Shown: piece after piece, positions 6,328-12,966 of the stretch | Layout of the letters: every line of letters starts with the position of its first letter | How positions within the stretch are numbered: position 1 is the first letter of the stretch | NCBI GenBank assembly: GCA_964634555.1 | Contig: CAZWJJ010000023.1 | Location: forward strand, 1 to 12,966 | DNA: 12,966 nucleotides | Reading direction: 5' to 3' | From: JACQCV01 sp964634555 | GTDB lineage: Bacteria > Patescibacteriota > Minisyncoccia > Phycocordibacterales > UBA12445 | Notes under the pieces: generated by a model | Told to the model about the DNA's origin: nothing | What the model saw: the letters and a program-made list of their open reading frames with translations, nothing else | Database searches by the model: none | Program-made: the position numbers and the translations under genes

Positions 6328-6892
6328 ATTTTTTGTAAATAATAAATGTAACTAAAGATATGACAGACGATGCTAAAATAAAAACAGAGACCAACCCAAG
6401 ATCTTTATTTATTACCGGATATGCTTGGCCAAAATAGTATCCCATAAGCAAAAGTACGAACGACTTTGGCATAGTAGCTATGAGATTAAAACATAAAAAC
6501 TCAAGATATGGAACTTTTGCCAATCCCGCCGCAAATAAAAAAACGACCCCAATCGCATGCGTGATCTTTCCTAAAATTAATGTCTTACCCCTGTGCTTGT
6601 CAAAATGAACTTCAAGTTTGTTTATTCGCTCTTTTGTTATACCCAAAAAAGATCCTCCCCACATGTCTAATAACTTTTCTCTACCCCAATAACCCAAGGT
6701 GTAGTATATAGTATCACCAACCAAATCACCCAAAACCACCAGAATATAGATCGGCAATAAGGTAAGATAACCGAGGGATGCCAAAAATCCTGATATAACC
6801 GTAATGATCGGCCCCTCGATGACCATCAAAGGGAATATTAAAAAATATTTATAGGTTATAAGCCACTGAGTTATCTGTTCTAGGGAAAACAT
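6305..6892 (-). CDS. DedA/VTT-family membrane protein, variant core motif
   Basis: Integral membrane protein of the DedA (SNARE-associated, VTT) family; characterised members move undecaprenyl phosphate or phospholipids across the membrane. It has 195 residues with hydrophobic segments at about 14-50, 113-127, 133-157 and 165-186. Re-entrant-loop features are present: EGP (26-28), SGFLASLGYL (34-43), GDLVGD (55-60), LGYWG (66-70). Where typical members have RFxPxxR, this one has LGKITHAIG (107-115), so Arg, Pro and Arg are replaced by Lys, His and Gly; this could be a subfamily feature or a change of function. The ATG has no SD, but an extended -10 element lies seven bases upstream, so the mRNA is probably leaderless. 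It overlaps the GT4 gene, which points to a shared lipid or lipid-carrier pathway. Confidence 0.85.
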   Translation of the reverse strand: MFSLEQITQWLITYKYFLIFPLMVIEGPIITVISGFLASLGYLTLLPIYILVVLGDLVGDTIYYTLGYWGREKLLDMWGGSFLGITKERINKLEVHFDKHRGKTLILGKITHAIGVVFLFAAGLAKVPYLEFLCFNLIATMPKSFVLLLMGYYFGQAYPVINKDLGLVSVFILASSVISLVTFIIYKKYANSHLN

Positions 6893-6898
6893 CGCTTA

Positions 6899-6907
6899 AT
6901 TATAACA
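6899..6907 (-). promoter_or_regulatory. Extended -10 promoter giving a leaderless dedA-like mRNA
   Basis: TGTTATAAT on the minus strand: consensus -10 at 6904-6899 with the TG extension at 6907-6906, and no recognisable -35. Counting seven bases from the hexamer puts +1 exactly on the A of the ATG at 6892. Confidence 0.6.
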
Positions 6908-6947
6908 TATTGCCAGACCTTTTATAGCGTGGAAAAAGACCTATTTA

Positions 6948-6956
6948 TATGATAAT
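6948..6956 (+). promoter_or_regulatory. Candidate -10 region of def-fmt
   Basis: Overlapping -10-like hexamers TATGAT (6948-6953) and GATAAT (6951-6956), each 5 of 6. The start would be 3-6 nt before the def ATG, which has no SD. No -35 is recognisable, so the call is weak. Confidence 0.35.
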
Positions 6957-6965
6957 CTATCATCA

Positions 6966-7529
6966 ATGTCTAAAATAATTCAAAAAGAAGATCCGGTCTT
7001 ACGATTGATCGCCAGAGAAGTCACGCTCAATGAAATCGGAGGAGAAAAGATAAACAAAATTATCGAAGAAATGACAGCAACGCTGGAAAAAAGTTCCGAT
7101 GGGGTAGCTCTTGCCGCTCCGCAGATCGGCGAATCAATTCGGCTTTTTGTCGTTTCGCCAAGGGCCTACGAAATCCAAGCTGGCGAGGAAGCAAACAGAT
7201 CAAGTGATATAGACGCAGAAAAGAAACCGACAGCGACCGTCGACAAACTTATTTATATCAATCCTATCATCACTCGGCGTTCATCAAAAAAAATCGAGCT
7301 GGACGAAGGCTGTCTGAGTGTGAGAAATGTTTTCGGCAAAATCTTTCGGCATGAAAAAGTTACCGTCACAGCTCTCGATGAACACGGCAAAAAATTTTCA
7401 CGTGGAGCCTCGGGACTTTTAGCAGAAATTTACCAGCACGAGATAGATCATTTAAACGGAATACTTTTCATAGATTCCGCCAAGGATTTAATCATCAACG
7501 CGCATCACCATCAAGATGGAACCAAATAA
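6966..7529 (+). CDS. def: Peptide deformylase
   Basis: Metalloenzyme that removes the formyl group from the N-terminal methionine of new proteins at the ribosome. All three family motifs are intact in its 187 residues: GVALAAPQ (46-53), EGCLS (114-118, Cys116 metal ligand) and QHEIDH (157-162, His158, Glu159, His162). Between motifs 1 and 2 there is a polar insert at about 68-92 (IQAGEEANRSSDIDAEKK region) that makes it longer than the usual roughly 165-170 residues. The tail ends with a polar NAHHHQDGTK. It opens the operon and its last 14 nt overlap fmt in another frame, a classic arrangement of the two formyl-methionine enzymes. It has no SD and may be nearly leaderless. Confidence 0.96.
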   Translation: MSKIIQKEDPVLRLIAREVTLNEIGGEKINKIIEEMTATLEKSSDGVALAAPQIGESIRLFVVSPRAYEIQAGEEANRSSDIDAEKKPTATVDKLIYINPIITRRSSKKIELDEGCLSVRNVFGKIFRHEKVTVTALDEHGKKFSRGASGLLAEIYQHEIDHLNGILFIDSAKDLIINAHHHQDGTK

Positions 7530-8397
7530 TCTAAAAATCGCCTTCTTTGGGACACCGGAATTCTCCGTATCAATTTTAGAAGAGTTAAAAGCGGGCGGAA
7601 TAGTTCCAAAATTGATCGTTACTAATCCCGATGAACCGAAGGGCAGAAAACTCATTATAACTCCACCGCCAGCCAAAGATTGGGCGATCAAAAATGAAAT
7701 AAAATTCATCCAGCCGGAAAATTTAAAAACAACACCAAACGAACTCACCGACAATTTCGACCTATTTATCGTAGCCGCATATGGGAAAATCATTCCAGAA
7801 ACAATCATAAACTTACCAAAATACCAGACAATCAATGTACACCCTTCGATCTTGCCAAAATATCGCGGGGCTTCTCCTCTGCAATCCGCTATCCTAAATG
7901 GCGATGCAGAAACCGGTGTATCAATCATGCTTCTTGATAAGGAGCTTGATCATGGCCCGATCTTAGTCATAGAAAAGATCAACCTAACAGGTAAACCTTA
8001 TCTAATGGAACTCAAAGATCGCGCAGCAAAAATCGCTGGCAAGCTTATAATTAAAATTTTGCCTGATTGGATAGCTGGAAAATTACAGGCAAAACCGCAA
8101 GATCACACACGAGCAACATTCACAAAAAAGATCGAGAAACAAGATGGCTTCATCGACAGCAAATATCTTCTCAATCCCAATCTTAATATTGATGAAGCAA
8201 ATAATATCGAACGCCATGTTCGAGCACTCAATCCCGATCCAGGTGTCTTTACCTTTTTTGATATCAATAATAAAAAACTGCGCGTGAAAATTACCAGGGC
8301 TTCAATTAAAGACAATCATCTGATAATTGAAAAGGTCGTCCCTGAGGGTAAAAAAGAGATGGACTGGCAGGATTTTAAGCGAGGCCATAGGATCTAG
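7516..8397 (+). CDS. fmt: Methionyl-tRNA formyltransferase
   Basis: Transfers the formyl group of 10-formyl-tetrahydrofolate to Met-tRNAfMet for initiation. Of 293 residues, the N-terminal Rossmann-type catalytic domain runs to about 200: KIAFFGTPEFSV (7-18), the catalytic Asn107 and His109 in INVHPSILPKYRGASP (106-121), and Asp145 in LDKELDHGP (140-148). The C-terminal OB-like tRNA-binding domain follows (about 205-293, with HVRALNPDPGVFT at 234-246). It is a little shorter than the 310-315 residues of E. coli Fmt, mainly in the C-terminal domain. The ATG lies 14 nt inside def, so the two are co-translated. The gene ends with TAG before a strong terminator. With def it shows that this organism initiates with formyl-methionine. 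Confidence 0.96.
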   Translation: MEPNNLKIAFFGTPEFSVSILEELKAGGIVPKLIVTNPDEPKGRKLIITPPPAKDWAIKNEIKFIQPENLKTTPNELTDNFDLFIVAAYGKIIPETIINLPKYQTINVHPSILPKYRGASPLQSAILNGDAETGVSIMLLDKELDHGPILVIEKINLTGKPYLMELKDRAAKIAGKLIIKILPDWIAGKLQAKPQDHTRATFTKKIEKQDGFIDSKYLLNPNLNIDEANNIERHVRALNPDPGVFTFFDINNKKLRVKITRASIKDNHLIIEKVVPEGKKEMDWQDFKRGHRI

Positions 8398-8407
8398 TTA
8401 TCACATA

Positions 8408-8439
8408 AAAAAACGCCGGGCAAAAGTCCGACGTTTTTT
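8408..8439. terminator. Bidirectional rho-independent terminator
   Basis: Arms 8408-8421 and 8426-8439 (AAAAAACGCCGGGC and GTCCGACGTTTTTT) with an AAAA loop, one C-A mismatch and one G-U pair. A and T tails flank the stem. It lies between the convergent fmt and cyclophilin genes and serves both. Confidence 0.88.
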
Positions 8440-8454
8440 GATGCTCACTACTAT

Positions 8455-9138
8455 CTACTGAACAATAATCTTACTTATCGTTACATCTGCCACTGGTTTA
8501 TCGCCATTCTGGTGATCAACCGGAGTATCTTCGATCTTCCTCACAACATCCATACCAGCAGTAACCCTGCCAAATGGTGTGTGTTTTCCATCCAACCACG
8601 GAGTCGCATCCGCAGTAACAATGAAGAACTGACTGCCGTTTGTATCCGGTCCGGCGTTAGCCATCGCTAAAACACCGGCTGTTAATTTAACATCATTAAA
8701 CTCGTCCTTAAAGGTATATCCCGGCCCGCCTGTTCCCCACATAGATTTATTATCAACCAACTTAGAAAGCGGGTCTCCGCCCTGAATCATAAAGTCCTTA
8801 ATAACGCGATGAAATCTTGTGCCGTCATAAAAACCGGATTTTGCCAACTTCACGAAATTCGCAACCGTGTTAGGCGCCTTGTCCGAGTAAAGCTCCAGAC
8901 TAATATCACCCATTGAGGTCTGCATAATGACGTTGACCTTATTTGAGCTATCGGCCGATGAAGAAACAGTTTCTTCTGATGATGTTGAGACTGTAATATC
9001 AGGAGTTGCCGTATTATTCGCATTATTATTTTGATTCGTCATATTTAAGATTTTTAGCAGGGTACCGGCAAAAATAACCAGGAACCCAAGGCTTATAATA
9101 ACCACGATCCAGAATGCTATGCCCATATCTTGTTTCAT
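8455..9138 (-). CDS. Membrane-anchored cyclophilin-type peptidyl-prolyl isomerase
   Basis: Prolyl cis-trans isomerase acting outside the cytoplasmic membrane in protein folding. Its 227 residues comprise an N-terminal membrane anchor (about 8-31), a low-complexity Asn/Thr/Ser linker (34-67) and a cyclophilin domain (69-227). Active-site motifs are FHRVIKDFMIQGGDP (109-123, catalytic Arg111), GSQFFI (168-173) and WLDGKHTPFGRV (181-192). The anchor has no lipobox cysteine, so this is a signal anchor rather than a lipoprotein. The ATG has AAGGA just upstream. A promoter with TATAAT lies at 9183-9211, partly inside the divergent RNase R gene. It stands alone on its transcript and ends at the terminator shared with fmt. 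Confidence 0.93.
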   Translation of the reverse strand: MKQDMGIAFWIVVIISLGFLVIFAGTLLKILNMTNQNNNANNTATPDITVSTSSEETVSSSADSSNKVNVIMQTSMGDISLELYSDKAPNTVANFVKLAKSGFYDGTRFHRVIKDFMIQGGDPLSKLVDNKSMWGTGGPGYTFKDEFNDVKLTAGVLAMANAGPDTNGSQFFIVTADATPWLDGKHTPFGRVTAGMDVVRKIEDTPVDHQNGDKPVADVTISKIIVQ

Positions 9139-9182
9139 ATCCTTATTTATGTTAATATATTACCACAAGTTTTAAGAAGTTT

Positions 9183-9211
9183 ATTATACTGTGCAAGAAA
9201 ATAAAAATCAA
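9183..9211 (-). promoter_or_regulatory. Promoter of the cyclophilin gene
   Basis: -35 TTGATT (9211-9206), 17-nt spacer, consensus -10 TATAAT (9188-9183) on the minus strand. The start is near 9176, giving a 38-nt leader. The -35 lies in codons 6-7 of the divergent RNase R gene. A second, extended -10 (TGGTAATAT) is seen further downstream near 9155-9163. Confidence 0.65.
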
Positions 9212-11051
9212 AATTTAACGGGTCGCCTAAACCTCGCCTCAAAAAAAGGTGGGTATTTTTTACACGAAGGCAGTATTGATAGAAAAGACGAAATTTTTAT
9301 AGAAGCGGAAAATCTAGGCACCGCCCAAAACGGCGACAAGGTTATTGTTCATGGCGATAAAATCGTAGGGGTACTCGAGCGAGCAAAAACTGAATTCAGC
9401 GGAACAGTCAAAACCGACCATGGCCATTTTTGGGTTAAACCATACGATACAAAAGTCTTCGCCGATATTTTTATAGGCGAACAGCAGCCATCAATTGTAT
9501 CGGATGGAGATCGAGTAGTTGTACAAATAACCAATTGGCAAAATCTTGCCGGTAAGGTTATAAAAAAACTTGGCCGCGCTGGAGACAACGAAGTTGAAAT
9601 GCAAACAATCATCTTCGAACATAAAATAAGCTACGACTTTGAAAAATTTGTCGAGGAGGAAGCTAAAAAAATTGCCAAAGAAGATGTGTCCCCGGAAGAG
9701 ATTTCTAAACGCCGCGATTTTCGAAATACGCTAACATTCACCATTGACCCCAAAGATGCGAAGGATTTTGATGATGCCATCTCTTTTAAAATCTTACCTG
9801 ATGGCAATTATGAAATCGGCGTGCATATCGCCGATGTCTCCTATTATGTCCGACCTGGCAGCGCTCTCGATCATGAGGCCGCCTTGCGCGCCACCTCTGT
9901 TTATCTAGTTGACCGAACAATCCCAATGCTTCCGGAAATTCTTTCCAATGGCGTCTGCAGTCTTTTACCCAATGTCGATCGCCTAACCTTCGGCGCTATT
10001 TTTATCATTGATNNNNNNNNNNATTCATTCAGATAAAAGATTTACTTACGAAGATGTCGATAAAATTTTAGATTCTGGCCATGGCGAACTCCATGAAGAA
10101 TTAGCAATATTAAATAAACTTGCCAAAAAACTTCGCGAGGAAAGATTTTTCAAGGGTTCAGTTTCTCTTGATACAGACGATGTAAAATTTAAGCTGGATG
10201 CCAGCGGCAAGCCAGTAGAGATCATAAGAACAATCGCTACCGATTCTCATCGCCTGATCGAGGAATATATGCTCCTAGCCAATAAAAAAGTTGCGGAATA
10301 TGTTTTTTATAAAGACGAAAAGATAAAAAAACCTGGCAGTAATACCTTTATTTACAGAATTCACGACACGCCAAATCAAGAACGTATCGGCGATCTGAAA
10401 AACTTTCTTAAAAACTTCGGCTACAATTTCAACCCCAGAGAAGACCACCTAAATTCCAAAAAGCTTAACGATCTGATAATGCAAGCCGAGGCAAAGCCCG
10501 AAGAAAGACTAGTTAAATCGACAATTCTGCGATCTATGGCTAAAGCCATCTACACCACCAAAAACATTGGCCACTTCGGTCTGGCTTTTGCCTGCTACAC
10601 CCATTTCACATCACCAATAAGGCGATATCCTGATGTTTTGGTTCACCGTCTTTTAAATTCTTACCTTGAAGGCGGAAAATCTCCAGACAAAATTCCATAT
10701 GAAAAACTCTGCAATCATTCATCGCAAATGGAACGCAAAGCCATGGAGGCGGAGCGCGCATCTATAAAATATAAACAGGTTGAATATAGTATGGACAAGA
10801 TCGGCACGATTTATGACGGAGTAATAACCGGCGTTACAGAATGGGGATTTTTCGCCGAAGCTAAAGATATAATCTGCGAAGGCATGGTCTCTCTGCGGAA
10901 TATAAAAGATGATTTTTACACTTTTGATAAGAAAAAATTCGCCCTAATCGGAAAGAGAACGAAAAAAATGTACCGGCTTGGAGATGAAGTTAAAGTTAAA
11001 ATTTCAGAAGTAAATTTAGAAAAAAGGACGATTGATTTTGTGCTGGCGTAA
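9191..11051 (+). CDS. rnr: RNase R family 3'-5' exoribonuclease, interrupted by an assembly gap
   Basis: Processive 3'-5' exonuclease of the RNase II/R (RNB) family for RNA turnover. 274 residues precede a run of ten N and 342 follow it. The order is N-terminal OB/cold-shock domain (about 9-65), second OB region (about 70-130), RNB domain with the catalytic TIDPKDAKDFDDAI (184-197; Asp186, Asp192, Asp194, Asp195), then after the gap FTSPIRRYPD and a C-terminal S1 domain from GTIYDGVITGVTEWGFFAE. It lacks the N-terminal helix-turn-helix and the basic tail of E. coli RNase R (813 residues). The two halves are in different frames only because ten N is an arbitrary length; comparison with the family suggests about 13-16 codons are missing. 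The start is GTG at 9191, since a stop lies six codons upstream; no good SD is seen. Confidence 0.92.
10013..10022. other. Assembly gap (10 N)
   Basis: Ten undetermined bases inside the RNase R gene. Upstream coding ends in frame at 10012 and downstream coding resumes in frame at 10023, so the true gap must be a multiple of three. The placeholder length is therefore wrong. Confidence 0.95.
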
Positions 11052-11056
11052 AGTTT

Positions 11057-12883
11057 CTACTTTGCAATAACCGCAGCTTCGTCAAACTTAATAGAGATAA
11101 TCTTCGAAACACCATCAGCGCCCATCGTCACGCCATATAAAACATTAGCTCGACTCATTGTCTCACGATTATGAGTTATGACAATAAGCTGAGAGTATTG
11201 AGAAAGACTCTCGATCATATCACCATATTTTCTAGAGTTGGATTCATCAAGGGCCGCATCGGTCTCATCAAGAATTAAAAATGGCGGCGGATTAACCTGC
11301 GACACAGCGAACAAAAGAGCGATAGAAGTCAGAGCCCTTTCACCGCCCGAAAGCATCTGCAAACCCTTCACTCTTTTTCTAGGCAAACTTACTGAAATAT
11401 CAATACCATCTTGCCTTTTCTCCTCATCTTCAAGTTCAGGAGCTGGCATCTCACCATCCTCAGCCGATCGACGGATTTTCGGCGGCGTCATCAAAACAAG
11501 TGAAGCCTCTCCGCCGCCGAACATCAAAGTAAAAAAATCCTGAAACTGTTTGTTAATCTTGGCTATTCCTTGTTTGAACTCCATATCTATCTTTTCTGAG
11601 AGCTCAGACATAACAAGCCGAAGCGACTCGGCGCTCTTTTGTAGATCATCTATTTCGCGCGCCAAAAATTTATCCCGCTCCTCGGTGTCTTGAAATTCCT
11701 TAAGCACATCTTCTCCCGACCCACCCATATCCTCCAGACGGATCTTTATTTTTTCAATTCTCTTTCGCCTCTCTTCTTGAACAGTCCGATCTTCCGCGGT
11801 AGAATTTTCCGATAAAACAAAATTCTTGTATTCATCAACCACCCTACGGCCAACCAAAACAGCCGCCTCAGTCAACTCCGTTTTAAAAGCGCCGTCTTCA
11901 AAATTGTATCTATCTTCCTTAGCTTTCAGCATGCCAAGCGCCGACAAAATATCGCTCTTTCTAGCTCGCAGTTCATAAACCTCTTTTTCTGAATTTCTTA
12001 AAGAGTCTTTATGCTTATCGATCTCGGCCTTGATTACAGAATACGACTCCGCGAGACGGCTTTCATCAGCCTGCAAATTTCTAATTTCCACCTCAGCCTG
12101 AGCCTTCTCCTGTTGATGATGGCTTATTTCCTCTTCTATTCTTTTAACAAATTCAGCATCCGGCTGACCTTCATTTTTTATTGGAATATTTTGTCCGCAA
12201 TATGGGCACATCTTGGCCTCGCTATTTTCCCGCTCAGCAAGAATATCCTTCAACGGATTAGCCTCAATCATTCCTTCCAACCGACCAATTTTTCTGGATA
12301 GTTCGTCTTTTTTTCTTCGGGTCTCTTGCAAACTTTTTTCTACCTCATGAAGACGATTAAATTTCTCGCTATCTCCGGCATTAGATGAATTAAGAAAGGC
12401 AGATAGCCTGACAATTTCCTGATCGAGCCTCCTCAACTCTTCAGTTGGCGCATTGCGTTCGTTATCTATCTCTGATTTTAATATCTTTAAATAAAAATCC
12501 TCGCGCCAAAAATATTCCCGATAAAGATCGAAGAGTGCATTCTTCATCTCTACGGCTTTCTGCACCTGCTCAACCTGCTTTTTTAAAAATTTTAAATGCG
12601 GCGCCAATTCCCGCCTCAGTGACTCCACCTGCTTAATATTTTCCGCTGTCTTATCGAGCTTCTTTTCACTTTCGATCTTTTTATACTGATAAGTTCGAAG
12701 TCCTAAAGCATCCTCAATCATCTCCCGCCTCTCATAAATATTTGCATTCAAAATCCTATCAGCCTCTCCCTGACTTATTATATGGTGGCTGGAAACACCC
12801 AAACATACCCCCGATAAAAGCTCAATAACATCACTTACCCGCCCCCGGCCATTGTTTCTAAAATACTGATTATCACCGTCCCT
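11057..12883 (-). CDS. SMC-family ATPase with CPYC zinc-hook-like motif, N-terminus missing
   Basis: Chromosome-structure or DNA-repair ATPase. The frame is open for 608 residues up to 12883; the TTG at 12802 is not a true start, because the codons before it still read as SMC (NQYFRNNGR, DVIELLSGV, then HHIISQGEADRIL). Numbering from 12802: ERREMIEDALGL (24-35) closes the N-terminal head, a coiled coil runs about 38-195, MCPYCGQNI (198-206) has a Rad50-type CxxC, and a returning coil runs about 215-415. The C-terminal head has FGGGEASLVL (428-437), the ABC signature LSGGERA (484-490) and Walker B FLILDETDAALD (508-519). These are SMC-type, yet no SMC hinge domain (about 150 residues) is present and the coils are short. 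Walker A lies beyond the break or window edge. It converges on RNase R with only 5 nt between stops. Chromosome condensation is inferred from the head; the hook suggests a zinc-mediated dimer. Confidence 0.82.
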   Translation of the reverse strand, partial: RDGDNQYFRNNGRGRVSDVIELLSGVCLGVSSHHIISQGEADRILNANIYERREMIEDALGLRTYQYKKIESEKKLDKTAENIKQVESLRRELAPHLKFLKKQVEQVQKAVEMKNALFDLYREYFWREDFYLKILKSEIDNERNAPTEELRRLDQEIVRLSAFLNSSNAGDSEKFNRLHEVEKSLQETRRKKDELSRKIGRLEGMIEANPLKDILAERENSEAKMCPYCGQNIPIKNEGQPDAEFVKRIEEEISHHQQEKAQAEVEIRNLQADESRLAESYSVIKAEIDKHKDSLRNSEKEVYELRARKSDILSALGMLKAKEDRYNFEDGAFKTELTEAAVLVGRRVVDEYKNFVLSENSTAEDRTVQEERRKRIEKIKIRLEDMGGSGEDVLKEFQDTEERDKFLAREIDDLQKSAESLRLVMSELSEKIDMEFKQGIAKINKQFQDFFTLMFGGGEASLVLMTPPKIRRSAEDGEMPAPELEDEEKRQDGIDISVSLPRKRVKGLQMLSGGERALTSIALLFAVSQVNPPPFLILDETDAALDESNSRKYGDMIESLSQYSQLIVITHNRETMSRANVLYGVTMGADGVSKIISIKFDEAAVIAK

Positions 12884-12966
12884 CTAACCATGACGAAAAA
12901 CTTCAAACCACTAAAAACCAACCACTACTGTTGTAACCTCATTAACCAAAACCCACACCCCATTAA
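12884..12966 (-). other. Disrupted continuation of the SMC gene at the window edge
   Basis: Beyond the in-frame TAG at 12884-12886 the minus strand still hints at SMC coding in pieces, but two stops (12884-12886 and further up) break it. The plus strand here is almost free of G and rich in A and C, unlike the rest of the window. It probably holds sequence errors at a contig end; a true mutation cannot be excluded. Confidence 0.45.

Noticed and set aside
7488..7928. 146-residue minus-strand open frame opposite fmt
   Set aside because: It lies entirely over the def end and the fmt catalytic domain, has no recognisable domain and no SD; it is a shadow of fmt.
11238..11543. 101-residue plus-strand open frame inside the SMC gene
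   Set aside because: Antisense to the SMC signature and Walker B region, with low-complexity Ser/Pro content; a shadow frame.
11057..12883. Assignment as Rad50/SbcC because of the CxxC hook
   Set aside because: The C-terminal head motifs and the HHIISQGEADRIL region are of SMC type, so the SMC family was kept with the hook noted as unusual.

Overview
The window looks like a stretch of a compact, moderately AT-rich bacterial genome, most likely a member of the Candidate Phyla Radiation (Patescibacteria), assembled from a metagenome. This is inferred from the small house-keeping gene set, the short RNase R and short SMC-like protein, several genes without a Shine-Dalgarno (SD) sequence, an assembly gap of 10 N inside a gene, and a reading frame that breaks down at the right edge. 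Standard code applies: TGA stops real genes here (for example the glycosyltransferase and DedA genes). No phage, insertion sequence or CRISPR array is visible.

Layout. 1-336: 3' part of an unrecognised gene, closed by a bidirectional terminator. 389-814 (minus): a secreted lytic-transglycosylase-like protein, preceded by a strong promoter and a leader of about 190 nt with three inverted repeats. 1246-1318: tRNA-Ala(UGC). 1391-1723: MazG-like nucleotide pyrophosphohydrolase, facing a shared terminator. 1772-6892 (minus): five genes in a row, in transcription order DedA membrane protein, GT4 glycosyltransferase, HD-domain hydrolase, UspA-like protein and a cation-diffusion-facilitator-like protein. 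Promoters can be seen before the DedA, HD and Usp genes, so these are at least two or three transcription units. 6966-8397 (plus): def and fmt, overlapping, the two enzymes of the N-formyl-methionine cycle. 8455-9138 (minus): membrane-anchored cyclophilin. 9191-11051 (plus): RNase R broken only by the N gap. 11057-12883 (minus): an SMC-family ATPase lacking its N-terminus.

How the genes fit together. DedA and the glycosyltransferase overlap by 23 nt and probably act in one envelope-lipid or lipid-carrier pathway. The Usp-like and CDF-like genes overlap by one base (TAATG) and look translationally coupled, which suggests a stress or metal-homeostasis module. def-fmt is a classic pair. The most unusual item is the SMC-type ATPase: its C-terminal head is of the bacterial SMC type, but a Rad50-like CPYC zinc-hook motif sits where the hinge should be. 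Second is the structured leader in front of the cell-wall hydrolase gene. Third is the CDF-like protein with a degenerate second metal site and an extra C-terminal domain resembling NifX.
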